Source: an uncultured Coriobacteriia bacterium
GTDB taxonomy: Bacteria; Actinomycetota; Coriobacteriia; Anaerosomatales; PALSA-660
DNA: 41,578 nt
Direction: 5' to 3'
Assembly (NCBI GenBank): GCA_903831865.1
Contig: CAIKZH010000001.1
Location: forward strand, 1-41,578
In this document: positions 29,369-38,752 of the stretch, piece after piece
Layout of the letters: each line of letters starts with the position of its first letter
How positions within the stretch are numbered: position 1 is the stretch's first letter
The notes under the pieces: generated by a model
Told to the model about the DNA's origin: nothing
Database searches by the model: none
The model's input: only the letters and a program-made list of their open reading frames with translations
Program-made: the position numbers and the translations under genes

Positions 29369-29796
29369 ACCTCCCGATGAAGCGTCTGGATCCCGGCCTG
29401 CCGGTTCCCGCGTACGCCCATGAGGGCGACGCCGGTCTGGACCTGTACGCGGCAGATGACGTCATCTTGCAGCCACTGGAGCGCAGCCTTCTCAGCACCG
29501 GAGTGGCCGTCGCCATCCCCGACGGATATGCGGGCTTCGTCCACCCGCGGAGCGGACTCGCCCTGCGGGAAGGACTCGGGTTCGTGAATGCCACCGGCCT
29601 GATCGACGCGCACTACCGGGGCGAGATCAAGATAGTGGCGATCAACCTCGATCCTCACCGTCCCATAGAGATCAAGCGTGGCGATCGGATCGCTCAGCTC
29701 GTGGTCCAGCCGGTGGTCGGCGCCGTGCCCGTGGAGCTGGACGAACTGGACGCGACCGTCCGAGCGGAGGGTGGCTTTGGAAGCACCGGCCGCTGA
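29365..29796 (+). CDS. dut: dUTP diphosphatase
   Basis: [52 protein letters not shown]. Confidence 0.95.
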   Translation: MNLPMKRLDPGLPVPAYAHEGDAGLDLYAADDVILQPLERSLLSTGVAVAIPDGYAGFVHPRSGLALREGLGFVNATGLIDAHYRGEIKIVAINLDPHRPIEIKRGDRIAQLVVQPVVGAVPVELDELDATVRAEGGFGSTGR

Positions 29797-30268
29797 GGTC
29801 CGCGTGCGCGTCGCCGCCGTCGTCCCACTGGACGAAGGCATCGTGCTCGTCCGCCACGAGAAGCACGGCATCTCGTATCACCTGCTCCCGGGCGGGGGAG
29901 TCGAGATGGGGGAGACGCTGACGCAGACTGCAGTCCGCGAGGTGCGCGAAGAGACCGGCCTCGCGGTCGATGTGTCGCACCTGCTGTTCGTCAACGACAG
30001 CATCGCGCCTGACGGCGCACGTCACGTCGTGCAGCTCACATTCCTGGCATATCCGAGCGAGGACGCGACGCTGTCGACGCCCGTGGACCCTCGCGTTGCC
30101 GGTGTCGACGTGATCGCCGCCGACGCGCTCGCGCGGCTCGACCTGCGGCCGCCCATGGCCGCGGAGCTCGCGAGCGCCGCGGCGAGCGGCTTCTCCGGGC
30201 CTGCGCGCTACCTCGGCGCGCTGTGGGCCGCCGGCGATGCCGCCGAGGGGTCGCCCGGTCCCGGATGA
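29771..30268 (+). CDS. NUDIX hydrolase
   Basis: [24 protein letters not shown] Nudix box; GTG start overlaps dut end. Confidence 0.85.
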   Translation: MALEAPAAEVRVRVAAVVPLDEGIVLVRHEKHGISYHLLPGGGVEMGETLTQTAVREVREETGLAVDVSHLLFVNDSIAPDGARHVVQLTFLAYPSEDATLSTPVDPRVAGVDVIAADALARLDLRPPMAAELASAAASGFSGPARYLGALWAAGDAAEGSPGPG

Positions 30269-30433
30269 GGCCATACCGGGGGCGAGCACGTCCCCGACGT
30301 CCAGCTAGCGAACGGGTGGAAGGAGCCGGTCGATCCGGCGGAAGGGGGGCTTAGGGGGGAGACAGGGGCGTCGCGGTCGCAGGAGCGGCCGACTCTGACT
30401 GTTGTTGGCAGATCATCGAGGAGGGCTGGTCGG

Positions 30434-31822
30434 ATGGAGAAGTTCTTCAAGTTCACCGAGCGGGGCACGAACGTCCGGACCGAGATGCTTGCGGGGCTCG
30501 TCACATTCATGACGATGGCGTACATCATCTTCGTCAACCCGGGCATCCTGTCCAGCGCCTTCGGCGCCACACCGGCGATCGCGGCGTCGTGGATCCCCGC
30601 TATTGCGACGGCGACGTGTCTTGGCGCTGCGATCATGTGCATCGCGATGGGCATCTTCGCGAACAGGCCGTTCGCTCTGGCTTCAGGGATGGGCCTCAAC
30701 GCGGTCGTCGCGTTCAGCATCATCATCGGCTTGAAGGTGCCGTGGCAGGTAGGCATGTCCGTCATCTTCGCCGAGGGCGTCATTATCACGATCCTGGTGC
30801 TGACCGGCCTGCGCGAGGCGGTCATGAACGCCATCCCGCTGGACCTCAAGCGGGCGATCGGCGTCGGCATCGGTCTCTTCATAACGTTCATCGGTCTGGC
30901 CGATGGCAAGCTGGTCGTGGCCAGCCCGGCTACACTCGTCACCCTTGGCGACTTCACCAAGCCGGCAGCGTGGGTGACACTCATCGGCCTGATCGCGATC
31001 CTTGCGTTCATGGCGCTCAAGGTGAAGGGCGACATCCTCTGGGGCATCCTGGTCGCTACCGCGGCTGCCCTCTTGTTCGGCCTCGCCAAGCTTCCGACGA
31101 GCGTCTTCGCGTCCCTCGACTTCCGCACCTTCGGCGCGCCGTTCCAGACGGTCACGATGGCAAATGGCTCATCCGGCATGGCCGTGCTGCAGCTGTTCAC
31201 GTCCGCACTCGCACCGACGCTGCTGCTGTTCGTGTTCGCGACGATGCTCTCCGACTTCTTCGACACCATGGGCACCGTTGTGGCGATCGGCGAGCAGGCC
31301 GGCTTCACCAACCCCGACGGCTCGGTCCCCGGGATCCGCTCCATCCTCACGGTCGACTCGATCGCGGCGATCGTGGGTGGCTTCTTCGGAGCCAGCTCCA
31401 TCACCACCTACATCGAGTCCGCATCGGGCGTGGCTGAAGGGGGTCGCACCGGCCTGACCTCGATCGTCGTGGGCCTGCTCTTCCTGGTGGCTGCCTTCTT
31501 CTCGCCGATCATCGCCATGGTCGGCGGTACGCTGCCGATCACCGCGGGGGCCCTCATCGTGGTCGGCTTCCTGATGATGAAGACCGTCCGCGAGATCCCG
31601 TGGCTGGACTTCGAGGAGGCGTTCCCGGCATTCCTCACCATCGTCGGGATCCCGCTCACGTACAGCATCACCTCGGGTATCGGTCTCGGCTTCATCAGCT
31701 ACGTGATCATCAAGGTCCTGCACGGCAAGGCGAAGCAGGTGCACTGGCTGATGTGGATCATCAGCGCAGCATTCGTCCTCATCTTCATCCAGCCGCTGCT
31801 GCAGAAGTTGATCGGCGGCTAG
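30434..31822 (+). CDS. NCS2 family permease, AzgA/PbuG-type (guanine/hypoxanthine)
   Basis: MEKFFKFTERGTNVRTEMLAGLVTFMTMAYIIFVNPGIL; FFDTMGTVVAIGEQAG; polytopic. Confidence 0.92.
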   Translation: MEKFFKFTERGTNVRTEMLAGLVTFMTMAYIIFVNPGILSSAFGATPAIAASWIPAIATATCLGAAIMCIAMGIFANRPFALASGMGLNAVVAFSIIIGLKVPWQVGMSVIFAEGVIITILVLTGLREAVMNAIPLDLKRAIGVGIGLFITFIGLADGKLVVASPATLVTLGDFTKPAAWVTLIGLIAILAFMALKVKGDILWGILVATAAALLFGLAKLPTSVFASLDFRTFGAPFQTVTMANGSSGMAVLQLFTSALAPTLLLFVFATMLSDFFDTMGTVVAIGEQAGFTNPDGSVPGIRSILTVDSIAAIVGGFFGASSITTYIESASGVAEGGRTGLTSIVVGLLFLVAAFFSPIIAMVGGTLPITAGALIVVGFLMMKTVREIPWLDFEEAFPAFLTIVGIPLTYSITSGIGLGFISYVIIKVLHGKAKQVHWLMWIISAAFVLIFIQPLLQKLIGG

Positions 31823-31831
31823 GCGCAGAGA

Positions 31832-31865
31832 GGGGCACAGCGGCGAGGGATCGCCGCTGTGCCCC
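31832..31865 (+). terminator. Strong hairpin between the two NCS2 permease genes
   Basis: GGGGCACAGCGGCGA-GGGA-TCGCCGCTGTGCCCC, 15-bp perfect stem, 4-nt loop; no U-tract. Confidence 0.7.
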
Positions 31866-31898
31866 GAAACCCTCGACACCGGAAAGGGGAGTGGGTAG

Positions 31899-33263
31899 TT
31901 GGCCTTCGACCGCGTAGTACAGACCGACGAGAAGCTGCCGATCCTTCAGGCGCTGCCGCTGTCAGCCCAGCACCTCATGGCGATGTTCGGCGCCACGGTG
32001 CTCGTCCCGTACCTCACGGGCCTGAACCCCGGCATCGGCCTGATGACGTCAGGCATCGGCACGATCATCTATCTCATATGCGTACGCAACAAGATCCCGA
32101 GCTTCCTCGGCTCCAGCTTCGCGTTCATCGCCCCCATCATCGCGGTGGGTGGCGGCGCCCTCAACGGCGTCGCCCTGCACCCCGACAGGATCCCCTTCGC
32201 ACTCGGGGGACTGATCGCTGCAGGGGTCGTCTATATGATCGTCGCCGGGATCGTGAAGCTGTTCGGGACAGGCTGGCTCAATAGGATCCTGCCTCCGGCC
32301 CTTGTAGGCGCCGTTGTCATCGTCATCGGCCTCGGGCTCTCGGCGAGCGCCATCAAGATGGCGCTGTACCCGGGCAGCGACCCGACGAAGGGCGTCAATC
32401 TCGTCTTCGTCCTGATCGCGTTCCTCACGCTCGCTTCCGCGGTTGTCTTCTCATCGTTCTTCAAGGGCTTCACGAAGACCATCCCGATCCTGCTGGGGAT
32501 CGTCCTCGGCTACGTCGTGTGCCTCTTCATCCCCGGCATGATCAATTTCAAGCCGGTGGCTGACGCGGCATGGATCGGCCTGCCGCCCATCACGTTGCCG
32601 AAGTTCGACTTCTCGGCGATGGCGATCATCGCTCCGGTGGCGTTCGTCGTGATCATCGAACACATAGGGCACCTTCTCGTGATCAACGAGATCACGGGGA
32701 AGGACTTCACGCCTCTGCTGCCGCAGTCCCTGCTCGGAGACGGCATCGCGACGGCGATATCGGGCCTGCTGGGCGGCACGCCGTCCACTACCTACGCCGA
32801 GAACATCGGCGTCATGGCCGTCACCAAGGTGTACTCCACGCAGCTGTTCTGGTACGCGGGCGCTCTGGCCATCCTTGTGGGCGGCTTCGTGCCGAAGCTG
32901 AGCGCGATCATCAGTTCGATACCGACGCCCGTTATGGGCGGCATCTCGCTGCTGCTGTTCGGCCTCATCGCGTCCAGCGGACTCCGCCTTCTGGTGAAGA
33001 GCGGCATCGACTTCGGCCACAGCCGCAACCTCATCATGACCAGCGTGGTCCTCGTCGTCGGCATCGGCATGGAGACCGGCGGGTTCACGATCCCGCTGGG
33101 CCAGTATTCGATCCCCGGGATGACGCTTGCGGCGCTCCTGGGCGTCGTGCTGAACCTGGTGCTGCCCAAGGAGTCCGAAGGCATAGCGGTCGACTCACCC
33201 GACTTCAGCGGCGAACTCCAGGCGGAGTCGGCTCAGGAGCTGACCACACCGTCCGCCAAGTAG
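31899..33263 (+). CDS. NCS2 family nucleobase permease (UraA/uracil-xanthine type)
   Basis: LSAQHLMAMFGATVLVPYLTGLNP; EHIGHLLVINEITGKDF; GGTPSTTYAENIGVMAVTKVYS. Confidence 0.92.
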   Translation: MAFDRVVQTDEKLPILQALPLSAQHLMAMFGATVLVPYLTGLNPGIGLMTSGIGTIIYLICVRNKIPSFLGSSFAFIAPIIAVGGGALNGVALHPDRIPFALGGLIAAGVVYMIVAGIVKLFGTGWLNRILPPALVGAVVIVIGLGLSASAIKMALYPGSDPTKGVNLVFVLIAFLTLASAVVFSSFFKGFTKTIPILLGIVLGYVVCLFIPGMINFKPVADAAWIGLPPITLPKFDFSAMAIIAPVAFVVIIEHIGHLLVINEITGKDFTPLLPQSLLGDGIATAISGLLGGTPSTTYAENIGVMAVTKVYSTQLFWYAGALAILVGGFVPKLSAIISSIPTPVMGGISLLLFGLIASSGLRLLVKSGIDFGHSRNLIMTSVVLVVGIGMETGGFTIPLGQYSIPGMTLAALLGVVLNLVLPKESEGIAVDSPDFSGELQAESAQELTTPSAK

Positions 33264-33292
33264 CGCGTCCCGCTTTCTGGCCCTTTCAAGCG

Positions 33293-33333
33293 ATCGGCCC
33301 CGGCCTGCGGAGAACCCGCGGTCCGGGGCCGAT
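33293..33333. terminator. Bidirectional hairpin terminator
   Basis: ATCGGCCCCGG / CCGGGGCCGAT 11-bp perfect stem between convergent transcription units. Confidence 0.75.
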
Positions 33334-33524
33334 CCATCTCGCGGGGCTCCACGTGTGAGGCGTCCACGTCGTTCTGCTCTCTCAGCAACGCCTGATAATA
33401 CATCTTATGTAAAGTCGGAGGTTCAGCGCCATGAAGCCGGGCCATGAATTCCGAGATGACTCCTCCCAGCCCCTCTTCCGCCTCCTGCCGATGTGTCGGA
33501 GACGGGCGCACACAGCGCGGGGCT

Positions 33525-33839
33525 CTACGCGCCGTCCACTGGGAAGTAGCGTGCCTCGAACTCGGAGCGCGTGAGCGACTCCAGATCCTCTTGCGCGGAG
33601 GTGAGAGCCGCGTGTGCGTCTTCAGGGGACTCGAACGTGCCCATGGGAGTGGCCTCTTCGCTGTCCGTCACCGCTACGGCCTGGACCACATAGAGCTCAC
33701 TCTCCTGCGCACGTGGCGAGGACGCCTCGTGACGCCAAAGGATGTCGTCGCGCCACTGAAGGTCCAGGACGTCGGCGTCCCCGACGTGGATGATCCGCAG
33801 CCGGTAGTAGTCGGAGGCCGCTCCGATGCCCCTGCCCAC
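33525..33839 (-). CDS. Hypothetical protein (104 aa)
   Basis: Intact ORF in the - strand cluster; acidic, no recognised motif. Confidence 0.55.
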   Translation of the reverse strand: MGRGIGAASDYYRLRIIHVGDADVLDLQWRDDILWRHEASSPRAQESELYVVQAVAVTDSEEATPMGTFESPEDAHAALTSAQEDLESLTRSEFEARYFPVDGA

Positions 33840-33849
33840 AAGGGCTCCC

Positions 33850-34272
33850 CTACTTCTTGGTCGGTTGGATGAACTGGGCCGAGTCGGTCACCCAGCCCGC
33901 GTGGCCGAAGGTGTCCTGCACGCGGAACCATCCTTTGGCGAAGCCGATCACCGTGAGCTTCGAGTTCTTCTGCTCGGTGGCGATCACGTCGGCGGTCGAG
34001 GACGGCTGCACGTGGAGGCGCAGGCCGTCGATGAGCGACGCCATGACCGTGCCGGTGGAGACCGCGGACGTCGTCTCCGCCGTGGCTGAGGCGATCGCGG
34101 CGGCCTGCGCGGCCGCAGCGACGGCATCGGCGTGACTCTGGTCGTGCCGGAACTGCGTCCAGATCCCGGACAGCTGCCAGAGGATCACCAGAAGCACGAT
34201 CCAAGGGATCGTCCACCGGGCGATCTTGAAGATCGGGTTCTTGATCACTCGCTCGTGAGACTCGGGCTCCAT
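33850..34272 (-). CDS. Membrane-anchored protein with bacterial SH3-like domain
   Basis: N-terminal TM (WTIPWIVLLVILWQLSGIW); GLRLHVQPSSTADVIATEQKNSKLTVIGFAKGWFRVQDTFGHAGWVTDSAQFI. Confidence 0.7.
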   Translation of the reverse strand: MEPESHERVIKNPIFKIARWTIPWIVLLVILWQLSGIWTQFRHDQSHADAVAAAAQAAAIASATAETTSAVSTGTVMASLIDGLRLHVQPSSTADVIATEQKNSKLTVIGFAKGWFRVQDTFGHAGWVTDSAQFIQPTKK

Positions 34273-34305
34273 GTGCAGGGATCGCCTCCCAGTGGCGACA
34301 TCGGA

Positions 34306-34851
34306 CTAGATATAGAGTCCGCCCCCGTACACGGCGGAATCGTCGACACCGGTCTCGCGCAGTTGCCTGTCCAGCTCCTCGCCCGCCGCCGCGATGGCGG
34401 CGCGGATGCCCGTCACATCGATGGCGGCCACACCATCGAGGACGGCCTCCGGCGTGGGCGCCTGGTTGATCCGGCCGACTTCGTCGCGCAATTTGATCGC
34501 GGACGACATCAGCAGGTCTGCCGCCTGCCAGAAGCGCTTCGGGAGTGCGACGTTCTGCAACTCCTCGGCCTCGATGGCCATCCGCGTCTGCAGCTCCTCG
34601 AGCGCCTTGCGATGCGTGCTGGTGGGATCGATGGCGAACTGCGACACGACCGTCGGGTCGTCGCTGCCGAGCGCCCCGAAGACCGCCTCCAGGCCACGAT
34701 ACGCCGCGCTGACCGCCTCGCGACGGCCGACGAGCCCCACAAGTGACTTCCGAACCTGTCTGCGCCACAGCAGGATCGAGCCGACGACGATCCCCGCTAT
34801 CACCAACACGCCGACTGTCGCGACGATCCCATAGATGACCCAGATGCTCAT
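34306..34851 (-). CDS. Hypothetical membrane-anchored helical protein
   Basis: MSIWVIYGIVATVGVLVIAGIVVGSILLWRRQVRK TM then helical region. Confidence 0.6.
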   Translation of the reverse strand: MSIWVIYGIVATVGVLVIAGIVVGSILLWRRQVRKSLVGLVGRREAVSAAYRGLEAVFGALGSDDPTVVSQFAIDPTSTHRKALEELQTRMAIEAEELQNVALPKRFWQAADLLMSSAIKLRDEVGRINQAPTPEAVLDGVAAIDVTGIRAAIAAAGEELDRQLRETGVDDSAVYGGGLYI

Positions 34852-35044
34852 GTGTCTCCCGTATCCGCCTCTTGCCGTCCAAGATGACGGCGCCACCCAG
34901 TCTATCGGAAACCGGCCGCGCGAACGCGAGCATGTCCGTCATCGCGTCCGAGAAGATCGCCTCGCCTTCCTCGCCGTCAGACAGTGCCTCGCTGCGCGGA
35001 AGCCGGACCTTGGCTGAGCCGTCGGACCGAGACGCCGCCCGGAG

Positions 35045-35464
35045 TCAGGCCTTCGCGACCTCTAGGGCAGGTACTACCCGGACGGGACTGCCCTTCAGTA
35101 GCGCCGTCGCCCTGTCCGCGTCGACGACGTTGAGAACGACGTACGTCCCGATCAGCGAGTACACGTATTCGATGTTGACCCCCGCCTGGGCGACGATCCG
35201 AAGCACTCCCGCGAGACCTCCGGGGTGATCGGGCAGGTCGACCACGATCACATCATTCTCCTTGACGGTGAATCCGGCGTCTCGCAGCGCTGGCGCCGCC
35301 ACATCTGGGTTGTCGACGATCAGCCTGAGGATGCCGTGATCCGCCGTGTCAGACACCGAGAAGCCCCGGATATCCACGTTCGCGTCGCCGAGTACGTTCG
35401 TCACCTCCGACACGCGACCGGCCTCGTTCGCGATGAAGACAGACAGCTGCACCACGTTGCTCAC
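35045..35464 (-). CDS. Tandem ACT-domain protein
   Basis: SVFIANEAGRVSEVTNVLGDANVDIRGFSVSDTADHGILRLIV and VVDLPDHPGGLAGVLRIVAQAGVNIEYVYS; GTG start overlaps iorB stop (GTGA). Confidence 0.9.
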   Translation of the reverse strand: MSNVVQLSVFIANEAGRVSEVTNVLGDANVDIRGFSVSDTADHGILRLIVDNPDVAAPALRDAGFTVKENDVIVVDLPDHPGGLAGVLRIVAQAGVNIEYVYSLIGTYVVLNVVDADRATALLKGSPVRVVPALEVAKA

Positions 35465-36051
35465 GTCTCGCACGCCTCCTTCTCACACGCCGCGCACCCG
35501 AGATCGAATGCGGCGAGGTTGCCTTCCACGGTCTTCGGGGGCACTATCGCGGCGATACACTCGCGCCACGAGTCGCCGGGGAACGGCAGCCCACGCGAGA
35601 GCGCCCCGAGCAGCACGATGTTCGCGCTCCTCGGAGAGCCCGCTTCACACGCGAGCGCCTCCGCATCGAGCATGACCGCGCCCTCGTACACGAGTGCGGC
35701 GTACATTCCTGTTGGAGTCGCCCATTGGCCGATCAGTACCGGCAGAGGCGCGATCATTCGCGTATTGACGACAAGGCGTCCTTCCGGCTTGAGGTACGGC
35801 AACCACCGCGCCGCCTCCAGGAGTTCGAAACTCACCATGTGATCGGCCATACCGGGGCCTATCACGGGCGACGCCACCTTGTCGCCGATGCGCACGACCG
35901 TATCGACGCTCCCGCCCCGCTGCGACATCCCGTGCACCTCGGCCAGCTTCACGTCCATGCCGGCCGCTGTGGCGACCTTCGCGAGAACGTCAGACGCGAG
36001 GATCGTGCCCTGGCCGCCGACGCCCACGAGCAACACGGTCTCGGTATTCAT
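35461..36051 (-). CDS. iorB: Indolepyruvate ferredoxin oxidoreductase beta subunit
   Basis: LLVGVGGQGTILASDVLAKVA...GMSQRGGSVDTVVRIG; start 36051. Confidence 0.93.
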   Translation of the reverse strand: MNTETVLLVGVGGQGTILASDVLAKVATAAGMDVKLAEVHGMSQRGGSVDTVVRIGDKVASPVIGPGMADHMVSFELLEAARWLPYLKPEGRLVVNTRMIAPLPVLIGQWATPTGMYAALVYEGAVMLDAEALACEAGSPRSANIVLLGALSRGLPFPGDSWRECIAAIVPPKTVEGNLAAFDLGCAACEKEACET

Positions 36052-37805
36052 CGCGCGCACTCCGCGTCCGCGGCGAGGACCTTCTTGATCGCGCCGACCC
36101 TGCACACCTGTACGCACTGACGGCAGCCGGCGCACGCCGCTGCGTCTATGGTCGCTCTGCTGTGTTCGCCGCGACTGATGGCGGGGCACCCCAGGCGCAC
36201 GCATTCACCGCACGAGTCGCACTTCTCCGCGTCGACCGCGAAGGGCACCCCCCGCTCGCGCGAAAGCATGATGCAGGGAGCCCGTGCGATCACGACCGAC
36301 ACGCCGGGAGCCTGGACCGCGTCCCGGAGCGCCTTCTCAGTGGGCCGCAGCAGGTTGGGGTCGACAGTCGTCACGTCCTTCACGCCCAGAGCACGCACAA
36401 GGCCCTCGATGTCGATCTGAGGGGCCGGCTCGCCGCTGAGTGTGCGACCGGTGAAGGGATTGTCCTGATGGCCGGTCATGGCGGTCACCCTGTTGTCCAG
36501 GATCACCACCGTCGCATCGCCGCCGTTGTAGGTCATCTCCAGCAGCCCGGTCATCCCTGAGTGGGCGAACGTCGAGTCCCCGATGACCGCGACCACCGGA
36601 CTCGCGCTCACGGCCCCGACCGGCGAGCCCAGCTGGAACCCGCGGGCCATCCCGATCGACGCACCCATGCACAGACAGGTGTCCATGGCCGCAAGTGGCG
36701 GCAACGCCGCCAAGGTGTAGCAGCCGATGTCTCCGACGACTGTCGCATTCATCTCGCGCAGCGCGCGGAACACGCCGCGATGCGGGCAGCCGGCGCAGAG
36801 CATCGGAGGCCTGTCGGGCAGGTCGAGGATGGGCTGCCGGGTCTCGAGTGCCGGCTCGCCGAAGGCCTGCGCCACTATCGTCGGGGAGAGCTCACCGATA
36901 TGCGGCACCGCGACATCCGTGACGCTGATGCCGGCCGCCCGAAGCGACTCGAGAAGGTAGGGGTCCAGCTCCTCGACCACGTAGAGGTCATGGACCTTCG
37001 TCGCGAACTGCCTGATCCGCTCTATGGGCAACGGGAACGTCATCCCGAGCTTGAGGGTCGACGCGGAAGGCAGGGCTTCGCGAACGTACTGGTATGCGAC
37101 ACCCGACGTGACCACACCCACGGCGGCGTCTCTGATCTCCTCGACCGTGAAGGGGCTCCCCTCGCTCGCTGCCGCGGCGCGGCGAAGCCGAGAGTCGAGA
37201 TCGACCCTCCTCCGCTTCGCGTTGCCCGGCATCATCACCCATTTCGGCGGGTTCTTCGCGTACGGCCAACCGCGCCTTTCCGTGCGCTCCCCCACCTCGA
37301 CGAGGCTCTTGCTGTGAGAGAGCCGTGTGGTCGATCGCAGAAGCACCGGCATGTCGAGAGACTCCGACAGCTCGAACGCCGCGATCGCCATCTCCCGGGC
37401 CTCGGCGCTGTCCGACGGCTCGAGTATCGGGACCTTGCCGAAGGGCCCCCATCGCCGAGAGTCCTGCTCGTTCTGAGAGGAGTGCATCCCGGGATCGTCC
37501 GCGACGACGATGACGAGGCCTGCGCCCACGCCCGTGTATGCAAGGGTCATGAAGGGGTCGGCCGCGACGTTCAGGCCCACGTGCTTCATCGTCACGAGGG
37601 ACCGGGCGCCGGCCATGCTCGCACCCGCCGCGACCTCGAGGGCCACCTTCTCGTTCGGCGACCATTCGCAACGGGCACCCGGCATCTTCACGAGACTCTC
37701 GAGGATCTCGGTGGAAGGCGTCCCGGGATAGCCCGTGCAGACGGTCACCCCCGCCTCCCAGGCGCCTCTCGCGATCGCCTCGTTCCCGGACAACAGTGTG
37801 GGCAT
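36048..37805 (-). CDS. iorA: Indolepyruvate ferredoxin oxidoreductase alpha subunit
   Basis: LLSGNEAIARGAWEAGVTVCTGYPGTPSTEI; C-terminal CDSCGECVRLGCP and CAGCRQCVQVC 2x[4Fe-4S]. Confidence 0.95.
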   Translation of the reverse strand: MPTLLSGNEAIARGAWEAGVTVCTGYPGTPSTEILESLVKMPGARCEWSPNEKVALEVAAGASMAGARSLVTMKHVGLNVAADPFMTLAYTGVGAGLVIVVADDPGMHSSQNEQDSRRWGPFGKVPILEPSDSAEAREMAIAAFELSESLDMPVLLRSTTRLSHSKSLVEVGERTERRGWPYAKNPPKWVMMPGNAKRRRVDLDSRLRRAAAASEGSPFTVEEIRDAAVGVVTSGVAYQYVREALPSASTLKLGMTFPLPIERIRQFATKVHDLYVVEELDPYLLESLRAAGISVTDVAVPHIGELSPTIVAQAFGEPALETRQPILDLPDRPPMLCAGCPHRGVFRALREMNATVVGDIGCYTLAALPPLAAMDTCLCMGASIGMARGFQLGSPVGAVSASPVVAVIGDSTFAHSGMTGLLEMTYNGGDATVVILDNRVTAMTGHQDNPFTGRTLSGEPAPQIDIEGLVRALGVKDVTTVDPNLLRPTEKALRDAVQAPGVSVVIARAPCIMLSRERGVPFAVDAEKCDSCGECVRLGCPAISRGEHSRATIDAAACAGCRQCVQVCRVGAIKKVLAADAECAR

Positions 37806-37927
37806 CTACGAATCGCGACCTTCCGGGGTCCGGGAGTCAGGGCATGCCGAGGAAACGGGGCGGATTCTACCACAGGAGGGCGCACCCCACGCCTGCCGCG
37901 CGTGGTGCCATGTGACGATGAGCGGCC

Positions 37928-38722
37928 TCATACGAGCGCCGAGCGGGCGGCCGTCAATGCCGTGGCCTTCACCGCGTCCACGTCCGCGACTCGTGGGTCG
38001 ACCCACGCGCGGACATCGACTCGCACTCGATCGAGGCTCGCCGCAGAGACGCTCGCCGACGGGGCGGGCTCTGCCAGCACGCCAGCCACCGCCGACACTG
38101 ACGCGAGGACACACTCTCGCGTGCGTGCCGGGTCGCCAGCCGCGCCCGTGCGCAGCACGATCTCGAAGTCCTGCGCGGTACGCGAGCTGATGTTGACCAC
38201 GGTGCCGTTGAAGACTGCCGTGTTGGGCACGTATACTCGCCGACCGTCAGGCATGCGCAGGACCGTGTCACGGATGCGGACGTCTTCGACCGCTCCTTCC
38301 GACCCCGCGACGCAGATCGTGTCCCCGATCGTGAAGGGGCACTGGAGCAGGAGCAGTACGCCGGAGACGGTGTTCGCGAGGACGTCGCGAAGGGCGAAGC
38401 CGAGAGTGACGCCGGCGAGTCCCAGGCTCGCCACCAGTGCGGTCAGGCTGACCCCGAGCACCGCCAGCGCCGCGACAGCGCCCACCGCTACCACAGCAAC
38501 TGAAGAGGACCGAGCTATCAGAAGGTCGACGTGCGCCTGCGTCGAGCGCCGAGCCATGACCTTCCGCGTACCGGCGAACACGAGCCTGGCCGCGACCCAT
38601 GTCAGAAGGGCGACGACCAGCGCCGCCGCGAGCGCGGGCAGCAGGCGCGCCGAACCACGCACGACGGTGTCGAGGGCCTCGAGCAGGCCGGCTCCGAACT
38701 GCGCACTCACGCGATCGAGCAC
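37928..38722 (-). CDS. MscS-family mechanosensitive ion channel
   Basis: ALVASLGLAGVTLGFALRDVLANTVSGVLLLLQCPFTIGDTICVAGSEGAVEDVRIRDTVLRMPDGRRVYVPN. Confidence 0.93.
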   Translation of the reverse strand: MLDRVSAQFGAGLLEALDTVVRGSARLLPALAAALVVALLTWVAARLVFAGTRKVMARRSTQAHVDLLIARSSSVAVVAVGAVAALAVLGVSLTALVASLGLAGVTLGFALRDVLANTVSGVLLLLQCPFTIGDTICVAGSEGAVEDVRIRDTVLRMPDGRRVYVPNTAVFNGTVVNISSRTAQDFEIVLRTGAAGDPARTRECVLASVSAVAGVLAEPAPSASVSAASLDRVRVDVRAWVDPRVADVDAVKATALTAARSALV

Positions 38723-38752
38723 AGGGGGTCCCCTAGACCTTCGTGGGATGGC

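Noticed and set aside
30434-30530. Intein or frameshift in recA/permease region
   Set aside because: recA reads through continuously without an intein and the permease is intact from its ATG.
33233-33511. 92-aa - strand ORF near the permease terminator
   Set aside because: Reads through the 33293-33333 terminator hairpin and the end of the permease gene; not a credible CDS.
33431-33574. 47-aa small ORF with upstream GGAGG
   Set aside because: Arg-rich, overlaps antisense the 104-aa protein gene, no homology recognisable; kept only as part of the AT-rich island observation.
33674-34942. 422-aa - strand ORF
   Set aside because: Overlaps in another frame the SH3-like and helical membrane protein genes, which have TM/domain support; Arg-rich shadow ORF.
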